Below, one piece after another: positions 1 through 9,500 of a DNA stretch of 16,760 nt. The notes under the pieces were generated by a model. The model had not been told where the DNA came from, ran no database searches, and saw only the letters and a program-made list of their open reading frames with translations. Both the position numbers and the translations under genes were made by a program. The stretch's first letter is position 1. Every line of letters starts with the position of its first letter. The stretch is from Dissophora ornata (lineage: Eukaryota; Mortierellomycota; Mortierellomycetes; Mortierellales; Mortierellaceae), in the NCBI GenBank assembly GCA_025201705.1, contig MU617286.1, positions 1 to 16,760 on the forward strand, written 5' to 3'.

Positions 1-316
1 ATTCCGTTTCCGTTCTTTCGCTCCTTCCCATCTTGCTCTTCCATCCTCATCCGCCCGCCCCTCCCCTGGCTGTTCCCGTCATCAGCATCAGTAAGAGAGA
101 CCCTCCCCCTGCACCGGTGCAGTCGCCCCATCCAATCGTTCAATCAAAGCAATCATCCCCCCTCTCAAGCGATTCATCATCAACCCAATCAGCTACCTGC
201 AAGCCAAAGCATAATCCCCGTCTGCATCCACTGACCTGACCCATCGAATCTCTCCTCATCTCCATCTGCCTTGGTTTCTTGCTTGCTGCATCTGCACAAC
301 AAGGACGCGACTTAGT
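1..316 (+). promoter_or_regulatory. CT-rich leader/promoter-proximal region of the zinc-finger gene
   Basis: This stretch is pyrimidine-rich, with repeated C/T runs in the first 60 bases and around 120-200, and it contains no ATG before position 317 that I can find. CT-rich tracts just upstream of coding regions are common in fungal promoters and 5' leaders. I see no clear TATA box. The true transcription start may lie outside the window. Confidence 0.45.
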
Positions 317-3300
317 ATGACCATTGTTGCCTCTGCTGTCTCTCCGTCTTTGTCATCGTCATCGCCCAAGCCTGCACCTGTCGCCACCGCTTATTCTGCT
401 CCCAACAGCCTGTTCCGGTCCGCATCTCCTGCCGCCCTGCACTATCCCTCTGCTGCGGCTGTGCGCGTCAACCAGGTTTCGTTTGCACAGTTTTCTCCCG
501 AGGGAAAATCCTTCCTCGTCGCTGATCTATCTACATCCCCGGCATTCTCGGCCCTCCAGACCCCTTCTTCCCCGCACTCGCAAGAGCACGAGTTACTGCA
601 GCCACAGCCTCATCCTCGCTCATCGAAGCCACAGCCACAGCCACCAAGCCCAGCCCCCCAGCACGAACACGAGCTGGACAAGCTGGACAGGCAACAACAA
701 TATCGTCTGCAGAGTGAGGGTACTCTTATGCAGCCCACAGCCAACACCATAGGTAAACATGAACTCCCACACAAGAGATGTAAACTGATACTGCCAGACA
801 CACGCTTCCTCTGCCTTGGGTTGGCACACATGCCACCCCTTTTTGATTGCTGAACCTTTCTTTATTTACACGACACGATGCACCCGGGGGCCTTGGACGT
901 GTTCTACACTTGGTTTCCCACTTTTAACTCTCGACTGGCATTGTCACATCCTGCGTTTGCGCATACTAACCCCCAGCCCCGTCTATTATGGCTCAGATAA
1001 TCACCCTACCCAAGCCAAGTCGTCCTTGACCTCAAGGCCCATCAAGGCTCTGGCCCCCATCTCCGTCAATTCATCGCACAGCGAGACCCTGCAATCCTCA
1101 CCAACTAAAAGGCCATCTACGGACGGCGAATACCACCAGCGCTCCTATTCCGCAGTTATGGGTCCGATGGGCGTCAACGAGAACCATGGACATGTGAGAG
1201 GCAAGGTCCCTCAAGAAAGCCCATCCCGCAAAGTTGAAAACACTGGAAACGCGAATGCAGGCTACAGGGAAGAAGACAGCTCGAACTCGCACCAGAACAG
1301 AGGAAACCATAGGGATATGGATGATGAGGAAGATCAATACGAGGACGACGACATGGAAGGTGAGGAGGATGGGAGCAACCCTGAGACGGACGAAGAGAAT
1401 GTCGACGAGCTCATGGACGAGGCCGAGTTCGAAGAGGCCGAAGAGCATGATTCTATGAGTAACGGAGCATTTTATCTCCGCCCGGGATCTCTGCAGCAGA
1501 GGGGTGAACTGCCCGGATACCATGAGCAGTCAAATAATCAACAACAACAATTTCAACAGCAAGGGAACCGACCCTTTACGAGCATTTTGCCACGCCCTGA
1601 ATTAAGCAAGAGCCAATCGGAATCAGGATCTGGGTATGGTCATGATACGATCAAACATGAACGAGACGCTGGAGAGGATCAGAGACATCCCGCCCTGTCT
1701 TCTTGGGAGGCACATCCGTCAAAGGACATGCTCCGTCAAGGCGCGCCGCGCAATAACCGACCGCTTCAAGTTCGACCCGCGACGGCAACAGAGATGGGTG
1801 GCGGATCAGGTGCAGAATACACCAGCAACAATATTACTAGTGGAAGCGGCGCTAGTCCGGGCAGTAATACTGCCGAGCTCAGTGGCGGCCCTGGCTCTGC
1901 CAACGCGGCTGGTTCAGCTTTGAACAACTCGGTCGGCGTCAATAATGGCAGCAGCAAGAAGAGGACTACCCCAGCAAAGCACAAGTGTCCACAGTGCGAC
2001 AAGTACTTTACGCGACCTTTCAATTTGAAATCGCATCAGCGCACACACACGCAAGAACGGCCTTTTGTTTGTTCTTTCACACACTGGTAAGTTTTTTTTA
2101 TTGTTGTTATTGGAGGAGGAGAGGTCTTGACGTTGCTCAATGGAAATGATCCAGGCGGACTTGGCATCATGCATGTGTACATGGCGCATGTTGGTGGTGG
2201 TGGTATGTGTGCGTGGGTCAACGTCGCGACGAGGGGTGAGAGACAGTGACGGGACAGGGGAGATGGCATGGGCGACAAGATGAAGCTGCTCTCTGGGTGT
2301 TGTATATGTCATTTCCCTCTGGCAATGTCGTTTTGTTTGTTTGTCATGCGGCGCACTACAAGATGGGAGATATGCTCTGCCATGCTTCAGTGCAGCCTTA
2401 CCAGTTCAATGTTGATGCAGCTTTCCGGTTGGCTGTTTCTTCGTTGCATTGGCCTATTAGGCTGAGTTCATATGTTCGAGGCATGATGATAGGGCAAGAT
2501 ATTGGTAAATTGGTGTGGGCCCGTGAGAGCCCCCTTCGCAAGGGATCGTGTTTATATTGTGCGTATGCGCAATGTATGTAGCGCCTGGCGGAAGAGCCAT
2601 AGAGTATTGCAATATTGCTCAGAGATCAACATAGCAACAAGTAAAGAGGGAACGTGATACGTTGGGGAGATCTTGCTATGCACCACGCCAACATCAAAAG
2701 GAGGAGGGATGTAGCGCTAGGTTAGGCGGAGCAAGTCCCAGTTTATACTGACGTTCCCATCTTGCCATTTGTTATTGATTGCTCTGTATAGCGCGAGAGC
2801 GTTCTCAAGACTGCACGATTGTAACCGGCACATGCGCACGCACTGGAGAATCAAGCCCTACAGCTGCCCAGAATGCCACCGTAACTTTGTCAGACAGGAC
2901 GCTCTGACGCGTCATCTTCGCTTGGACTTTGGCCACAACAGATGCAGCGGATATCCCGGTCCATTGCCTGGATCCTCTAACCAGGACAAGACCGACGAAA
3001 GTGCAGACGATGCCATGGGCGACTCCTCTACAGAGAATCCAACACATTCTTACTCTGTCCCTACGAAGATGGAGGGCGGCAGCGCGACCATCAAGGCCGA
3101 TACTTCGTATACGTCGCCATCACCCACTTCCCCAACTCGTGTCCCAGTTACAGGAAATCACGGTCTCGGCGGGCCTGAAAACGACAATGAACGTCCCGTG
3201 GCACCCGCGGCCTTGCGCGACTCTCGCATACTCTCCAACCCTATTCCAGCATCAGAATCGACTCAACCGGGACCAGAATCCGCGGGGGAGCGGGAGAAGG

Positions 3301-5141
3301 GCTCGCGACGCGATGCAGGTCCAGTTCCGCACGCTCGATATCCAAGCGTCAATATGGCGCCCATAAGCTTTGTTCATCGGAGTACACCTGTGGAGCGGAG
3401 AGCCGTCACGCCTCCCGAGCTCAAGGACAATTCTTCCTTCCAATCCCAGCACTCGCGCTCCTTTTCGCACTCTTCCTTCAGCCACGGCCAACCTCCTCTG
3501 CCCTCGACCTCAGCCGCACCCTTGACGCCTCAAACAGTTGGCCCCTCATCGTCTAGTGGCCCGTCCAGTCTAGATCGAAGGAATGCTCCCCCCATCTCAC
3601 GTAATGGAGCTTCGTGGTCTTCGCAAGGACATGATTCCGCCACATCCCCTTCAGAGTATTACCATGGACCAGTCCCCTCTAGACCACCACCTCCAGGCCA
3701 CATAATGACCCGCCAAGAGCCACCCTATGGCGCGGAATATGACCGTCAGCGTGTAGCTTCCAACTCGCAGTTAGAATACCCACCGTCTCCCCAAGAAGTA
3801 AGGCGTCCTACATCACCAAACACTTCAGAATGGAATGCTCATGGACCAGAGGCTTCAAGATCATGGAGCTGGGACCAGCGGCCGCACGATGGCAGACACC
3901 GCCACCCAACCTGGTCAGACTCACCGTCGAGTAGAGCTCCAATGCAACATCCTCAGGAGCAGGGTCCTCACCCGTCTACTATGGCCCCACCTCGAGCCTT
4001 GACTATGGATCAATGGCAAAGAGGCCCGCCCCCTTCGTTGCGGGAGGCGCGAGAGGACTTGTCTCCTCGAGAACCTCGAGAGTCTCGGGAGGCCCCTGGC
4101 CCTGTTCGAATGCTGCCACGTGCACCTTCGGGCTACCACAGTTCACCCTACCCCGTCGATAGTGCAGAGAGCCAACCTCGACCTCTGTCTGGACACCCTT
4201 CATCAGTAGCAAGGCCAGTTGAGACCTACCGCCGATCAGACTTGGAGCGCGACCCACGTCAACGTTCTATGACAGAGATGGATCGCGTGCGGGGATCAGG
4301 CGCGACCTGGAGTGAGCAACGATCGCGTTCATTCCATGAACTAGATTCAGGGATGGATCCTCGTACTAGATTCGATCCTCACCCAAGTAGTCCACAGCAT
4401 GCTCGCGAAAATCCACAGGTCGGCAGGCCATCCGCTGTTGAGGCCTCTTCATCGGTCGCGGAACGGCCTCACGTGTACAGTGGCATGGTTGGGGTGGAAA
4501 GGACATATGCGCAGACCAATCCGTATCATGAGCGGGACCTTCCTAGGGACTCGGGGGCTCCCGCGGCCCAGAAGCCGTCTGTGATAAAGGATCCTATGGC
4601 GCGTGACTATAGACCTACACGATCTTATAGCACGATGGAGTATGAGTCAGATCGAGATGCCTTCCACAGACAGCCTAGGTACTCGGGCGAGCCAAAACCG
4701 CCGTCTCGTGAAGCAAGGCGATCCATGTCCCCTATTCCGCATCATCGCCATTCAGGGGTGGAGTCGGGACGGCCATATGAAGGGAACCCTCGATACCAGT
4801 ATCCTTCTGATCGGTCAGATCAGTATAGTCGGGAAGAAGCGGAGAGGATGCCTTCGCGACCTTTCAGACACGAGGAGAGGTTGGTGGCGTCGCCACTTCC
4901 CCGAGAGGACCAAGGGGGTTACTTTGGTGAGCCTGCCAGGTCAAATTCGTATCGTGCCTCTAATAACTATCCTCCAGGTCATCGTCCCCAGGAGCCGCCT
5001 CACCGCCATGCTGATGCCTTCCATGACTCTGGTCGTCGAGAGCGGCATTCGGTCGACATGCCATTGGCCTCACCTACAACGCCGGTCGGCCCGCCGCCAG
5101 CAAAGCGGTCGCTTTCTACAGCTGCAGTAGCGACACGATGA
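317..5141 (+). CDS. Three-finger C2H2 zinc-finger transcription factor, Crz1/Prz1-like (1291 aa, 3 exons)
   Basis: Exons are 317-752, 997-2086 and 2792-5141 (3876 nt, in phase throughout); introns use GT-AG, and intron 1 carries TACTAAC at 964-970. Three C2H2 fingers lie in mid-protein: C476/C479/H492/H496, C504/C509/H522/H526 and C534/C537/H550/H557. The fingers read like the Crz1/Prz1 group: [12 protein letters not shown], then [12 protein letters not shown], then a last finger with DALTRHLR and a trailing Cys (C560). The N-terminal part is Ser/Pro/Gln-rich, with an acidic block near residues 252-298 that could activate transcription. The long C-terminal half (about residues 561-1291) is disordered and rich in Ser, Pro, Arg and His, with many basophilic kinase-type sites (RSRSF, RRSMSP, RSYST). 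The ATG at 317 is the first in the window. A nuclear DNA-binding role is secure. Assignment to the calcineurin-responsive Crz1 class rests only on finger resemblance; no clear PxIxIT docking motif was found. Confidence 0.85.
753..996 (+). other. Intron 1 of the zinc-finger gene (244 nt)
   Basis: The donor is GTAAAC after ATAG, the acceptor is CTCAG, and the branch point TACTAAC at 964-970 lies 27 nt from the acceptor. It is a phase 1 intron: G752 joins AT at 997-998 to make an Asp codon. The nearer AG at 975-976 sits too close to the branch point to be used easily. Confidence 0.8.
2087..2791 (+). other. Intron 2 of the zinc-finger gene (705 nt), splitting a zinc-ligand Cys codon
   Basis: The donor is GTAAGT and the acceptor is TATAG; TACTGAC at about 2746-2752 is a likely branch point. 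TG at 2085-2086 joins C at 2792 to rebuild Cys509, the second zinc ligand of finger 2. Read through, the frame gives Trp and then TAA at once. The intron is far longer than most others in the window. I saw no tRNA, no complete box C/D snoRNA and no convincing internal exon in it. Confidence 0.85.
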
Positions 5142-5197
5142 TTGCATGATTTACTTATTTTAAGCATGCAAAACGATGTTCAAAAAGAAAGAAAAAA

Positions 5198-5221
5198 AAA
5201 AGAGTAACCAAAAGAGTAACC
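5198..5221 (+). repeat. Tandem 12-bp repeat, two copies
   Basis: The unit AAAAGAGTAACC occurs twice in direct succession in the 3' flank of the zinc-finger gene. It follows an A-rich stretch and is probably slippage-derived. Confidence 0.7.
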
Positions 5222-5268
5222 TCCTTTCGTTTGATTCTCTTCATATTCCATCCTTATCATCATACCGT

Positions 5269-5274
5269 AATAAA
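5269..5274 (+). terminator. Candidate poly(A) signal of the zinc-finger gene
   Basis: AATAAA lies 128 nt after the TGA stop codon. It is placed sensibly for 3' end formation, but fungal signals are degenerate. Confidence 0.4.
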
Positions 5275-5309
5275 AGCATCATATGCTTGGCCTTAACAAT
5301 GAAAATATC

Positions 5310-5315
5310 TTTAAT
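5310..5315 (-). terminator. Candidate poly(A) signal of NC2-beta
   Basis: On the minus strand this reads ATTAAA, about 210 nt past the NC2-beta stop codon. It is a plausible but weak signal in an AT-rich context. Confidence 0.3.
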
Positions 5316-5527
5316 ATACAGACAATGAGGTGTAAACTACATATGGCGGAGGACCTTTTTTTCAGTTGAAGGTCTAGGGATCTTTGAGTCTGTGGCGTAT
5401 CACGGCTGTCGGCTGTTTCTTTTTCGGGTTCCTGAATAATGTGACCTCTAGCCCGTACAAACGGATATTGAGCAGAGCTCCGCCTGCATGACGCCACCTA
5501 GGCCCAGGCGGACATTTACTTGCAGCA

Positions 5528-6343
5528 CTAATGTTGCTGTGTCTGATGCCGTTCCTTTGCCTCCGCAAATAACCTGGTCTGTTCCAGCAAGAGTTCTTCT
5601 TCCGTCTTGCCAGAGTTTTCCAGTCTTCCAGACTTTTTGTCCTTGTCCTATTGAAAACCATTACACGATCGTGCACGGATGGCTTAAGCTTCCAGGGCAT
5701 ATCTGCGGTTGCTTGCGCCGTTCCAACCTACAGTTAAAGTAGGTACTTACCTTGACTTTTTGCTGCGTCTTGTGGTCTTGCAAGACTACCTCGACTTCTG
5801 GTAGATATCCGTCGAATCCCAGTGCCTACGAGTATTTGTCCCACAACAACAGGATAAGTTCAGTCCTCCAGAAACACTAACAAGGATTCTCCACTCCTTG
5901 TGATGACCGTTGTCCCTACCTTGAGAGCTGTAATAACATGTTCTGCAGCAATAGTCTTTTTTGTCTCCTTCTCGCAAATCTCATTCGCCTCAGAAGCCAA
6001 AAGGTGAATAAACTCTATTCACCGCAAAAAAAAAAAAAGTGTTCAATGGGCTGCAACTTTTCGGTGTCCATGGGGGGGGGGAAGGCAGGTTGAACATTTC
6101 CTTTCTTACCAACGCAGCATTCGATCAATAGGTCCCGTGTGTCCTTGGCGCAGGCAATGTCATCGGGCATCATTTCGTTGATAAGTTTCTGCACCGTCGC
6201 TAATTGGCCATGGAGAAACGCGGGTATGGCAGCGGTTAGCGGAGGAATAAGCGCAAGTTTCCCGCCGTCCATCCCTGATATAAAAGCGACTTGCCTTTTG
6301 GCAATGACAAATCGTCATCGTTTCCTCTTTCGTTGTCGCTCAT
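5528..6343 (-). CDS. NCB2: NC2-beta / Dr1 histone-fold TBP-binding repressor (142 aa, 5 exons)
   Basis: Minus-strand exons are 6343-6295, 6199-6110, 6014-5920, 5825-5751 and 5647-5528 (429 nt, phases close, TAG stop). The product is the beta subunit of negative cofactor 2. In this family it pairs through a histone fold with NC2-alpha (Bur6/DRAP1) and clamps TBP on promoter DNA, blocking TFIIA/TFIIB entry. Family landmarks are almost unbroken: LSLPKATVQKLI at the start of the fold, then PDDIACAKDTRDLLIECCVE, then FIHLLASEANEICEKE, then KKTIAAEHVITALK, then ALGFDGYL. The C-terminal helix region contains KSGRLENSGKTEEELLLEQ and ends in Gln/His. The length is close to that of other fungal Dr1 proteins. 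The start MSDNERGNDDD is acidic, as is typical. The first intron begins with GC instead of GT. The gene diverges from the Seb1/Nrd1-like gene and converges on the zinc-finger gene. Confidence 0.96.
6015..6109 (-). other. Intron 2 of NC2-beta with G/C and A/T homopolymers (95 nt)
   Basis: This is a GTAAGA-to-AATAG intron that joins ECCV-E-FIHLL. On the plus strand it holds a run of 10 G (6072-6081) and a run of 13 A (6026-6038). On the sense strand the A run is a T13 polypyrimidine tract ahead of the acceptor. Both runs are prone to length errors in sequencing. Confidence 0.85.
6200..6294 (-). other. GC-AG intron 1 of NC2-beta (95 nt)
   Basis: Read on the minus strand, the boundary is AAAAG|GCAAGT and the acceptor is AATTAG, with CTAAC inside as a likely branch point. 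Joining G6295 to CG at 6199-6198 restores the conserved SLPKATVQK of Dr1 exactly. No GT donor nearby does this. AG|GCAAGT is the usual strong context for GC donors. Confidence 0.88.
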
Positions 6344-6530
6344 TCTAATAGCGTCCGATGCAAGTTGTGTAATGTTGTGGGTTTGTTCGTTGAAACAAGC
6401 AAACTGCCGCGCTGTGACATGTGTGGAGATAGTGCGAAGCCACCGATCCCTCGCAATAAAAAACATTTTGGTGCCACACAACCACTTGACACACACTTTA
6501 CTTCCAAGCAATCAAGGACTGGAACTGACC
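6344..6530. promoter_or_regulatory. Shared divergent promoter region of NC2-beta and the Seb1/Nrd1-like gene
   Basis: Only 187 bp separate the two start codons, which point away from each other. Any core promoters and 5' leaders must fit here or overlap the neighbouring gene. I see no strong TATA box; an AT-rich patch (CAATAAAAAAC) lies near 6453-6464. A bidirectional promoter is inferred from geometry alone. Confidence 0.55.
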
Positions 6531-9500
6531 ATGTCGAGCAAAGAGCAAAGTAAGCAGGATCCGCCAGAAGTGGCAGAGTTTCAAAAGGAGCTTTACAGCC
6601 TCTTCGATTCCAGGACTGCATCCGCATCCAAGATCGATCGGCTGACCAAGCTGGCGCTCAAGTCCTCCAGGGTAAAACATCGTCATCCTTCCGACCTCAT
6701 ATTCTGTAGTCATTACATCATGCTTTTGCCGTTTGATCGCATCTGATTTCTGACTCCCTTTATCCCTGTTCACCGCAGTACTACAAAAACGTTGTCTACT
6801 GTCTGGAGAAGTTTATCACCCGTTGTGTGCCAGAGTACAAGTTGACAGGCCTCTATGTGCTGGACTCTATCTGCCGGACATCGCAGTCGGTCAAAACAAA
6901 GTCTTCATCAGGATCATTCTCAGGGGTAGAATACGTGGGACGTTTCGAACGCAACATTGAGGCGCTTTTTTCAGAGTTTTGCAAGGTCCAGGAGGACAAA
7001 GAGAAGGTACGTCTGTGTTCGTGGTACAAGGCAGTCTACCCTTGAAGCTGCAGAGAAGGATCTGTGGATAATTTTCAGGTCGAAACTGGACAAGACAGTT
7101 TTCCGACGTGGCGCTTGATATTGCAAAGGAGTTGCCGGGATGCTAGAATGCTAGAATGTCTGGGCGTGAACCACGTTTCGGCGCAGCTGTCGCCTGCACT
7201 CTTTGCGTAGATGATCAGGAAAGCAGACTACCAGGACGTGACACCAAGGATCTTATCACGGGGACCATGCCACAGTGTCAATAGACGAGAGTTCACATTG
7301 TGGCGAGGGACCTATTACATGAATATCGCCCAGCGCCTCTTCAACTGTCAGTGAGGCGATCTTGGACAGATCACCGCCATAATCGTCGTGCGTGGACATT
7401 AGGACTGTTGTAACATTACCAGTAGTGGCGGCCAGGAAGGCGATTTATATTCAACCGCTTCACCAGCAACCGTCGCCAATAGAGACCTACAATAAAGGAT
7501 CATTGACCTGTAGCCCTGTCGGTCATCGTCTCTCTGCTGATGCTAAAAGTCACTTTTTTTCTTTCTTTCTTTCGTTCCCTGGATTTCTTATATCGCACCT
7601 GTCTAATCTCTTGGCCAAAACCACCGTTGATCCCTTGTACCAAACCTCCAACAAAAAAAAAAAATCCTTCAATCCCTGGTCTATGCAAACTCGACTCCGC
7701 AATCCTTTTACTTTCCCTTTTCGCGCTATCTAAATAAATTGATTTGCACCCTAGGAAAAAGTAAAGCGGGTAGTTGATCTTTGGGAGCGCTCAGGAACGT
7801 TTGCGCCGACGGTGACGGAAAATATCAAGAAGAAATACTTCCCGCTCTTGGAGACTACAAAGGCTGCAAATGGCCACAAAACGACCCTATCATCCACACC
7901 GCCAGCACAAGCGCCAGGTAAATATGTCGACTGCACATCGAAGAATACTATTGAAAAGAGATGCAGCCCGTAATGTGATTGAGCTTCTAATCCGATGCGC
8001 ATTTATTTTACGACTTTATGTTTTCTTGAATCACATTCTGGCACACTGAAAGGAGTAGCTGACGACCCTGCATCTTTGATTTCAACCCTCGCAGCATCCT
8101 TGGCACAATCTTCTGACAACACGAAATCGCCATCAGCGTCCGCAGGCTCCCCGTCTACGTCGAGCGCCGTTACAACATCCCATATATACACTGCCGTGAC
8201 AACAGAGGAAGTGTCTGTAAAGGCTTCACCATATCCAGAGTCTTCCAATGGCCAGACAGATAATTCTCTACTCGCAGGTATCTCCGATCCCTCGTCTGCA
8301 CTCGCCTTGCAAACGCTTTTGGCAACTGTCTCTCAGGTCAAGGCTGCTACGGCAGGGTCGTCAATGGCCGCCGGCGGAGGATTCTACCAAGCATATCCGT
8401 CTTCGTCCTTCGGCTCGTCATCGTTTCCTTCTCAGGCCCCACCATCTACAGAGACACTTCCTCCGGTGCTTCAACAGCTTCAAGGGGTATTATCGATTAG
8501 CAATCAGAACGGGGCCTTTCTCCCTAATAATAATACCATGGTTTCCAGCTCTGTTGCGTCTCCTATTCTGCATACTGATGCCCAGCAAGGGGGCGGCTTC
8601 ATCGATGGAAATGCAAGGAGAATGAACACTGGTCCGGGCCTTCGGGATCCCCGTGTAGACCCCCGCGTAGATCCTCGCTTGGGATACCAACAAAACGCGC
8701 ATGAGTCGGCACAGCCACCCACGGCACAGCCACCGATGCACGTACACGCACAACCACAGTCTCAGCCACCGCTTCATACCCAGACACCGATGTTTGGCGC
8801 GTCTGCGGCACCATCAAACACACCTGGCCTTCTAGGCCCCGGCTTTGATGGTCTGGCCATGGCACAGTTGGCTTCACTCCTGAACTCTTCTGCGAATGGA
8901 GCCATGCCATCGCATTTGCCATTGCGATCCGCCGTACCACACCTGCCTTTCCCAGCGCCACCACCTTCTCAAGGGCCACCGGACGCTGCAGGACAGGGAT
9001 CCCTTATGGACAACCAGTACCACAACCACATTAGCCCACAAAACCCACTTCGATTTCAGAAGGAACCCTACCCTCTACATCACAATGACAGTAGTGGTAT
9101 CCATTCCCAGCCAACAGACGAAATGCGGTCTGGCCCATCCTTAGGATCCCCCGAAGTAACAGATGACCCGTCGATTGGTCAAGACCAAATCCGTGGTAAG
9201 AGAAGAAGGGAATACTTCCAACTTGGTGCCAGCGCTCTTTCGTGCTCAATGCTCTTGTATTATCTAACGTCGCGCAACTGTATGTCATTCTAAAGTCATT
9301 AGCCGAACCCTTTGGGTAGGCGGGACGTTTGTTCCCACGATATCAGAACAAGAACTTGAAGGCATTTTTGCAGTCAAGGGAAAGATCGCTACACTGATGG
9401 TCAATCATGCAAAGTTTAACGCCTTTATCAAGATGGCGGTTCGAGCACAGGCTGAACGGTGCAAAGCTGAGCTCGATCGGTCCACTGTGCAAGGCGAGGT

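Larger units (their letters stand above)
5142..5527. other. Convergent intergenic region between the zinc-finger gene and NC2-beta
   Basis: This is a 386-bp space holding the two 3' untranslated regions. It is AT-rich and has A-tracts and candidate polyadenylation signals on both strands. Short open frames on the minus strand here have no recognisable product. The transcripts may overlap tail to tail. Confidence 0.6.

Noticed and set aside
816..996. Coding start at the ATG at 816, reading through into the zinc-finger exon
   Set aside because: This is intron 1. Splicing 752 to 997 gives a smooth Ser/Pro/Gln-rich protein with a perfect TACTAAC branch point, while the read-through peptide is unlike its surroundings.
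2482..2490. ATGATGA, a box C-like string that could mark a snoRNA in the 705-nt intron
   Set aside because: No box D (CTGA) lies at a suitable distance and no terminal stem is visible.
2246..2581. 111-codon frame inside intron 2 of the zinc-finger gene
   Set aside because: It contains no domain or repeat, and the fingers on both sides require the whole region to be spliced out.
7392..7733. 113-codon frame inside the 748-nt intron of the Seb1-like gene
   Set aside because: Its sequence is low complexity with T- and A-rich tracts and no homology that I recognise. The CID is complete without it.
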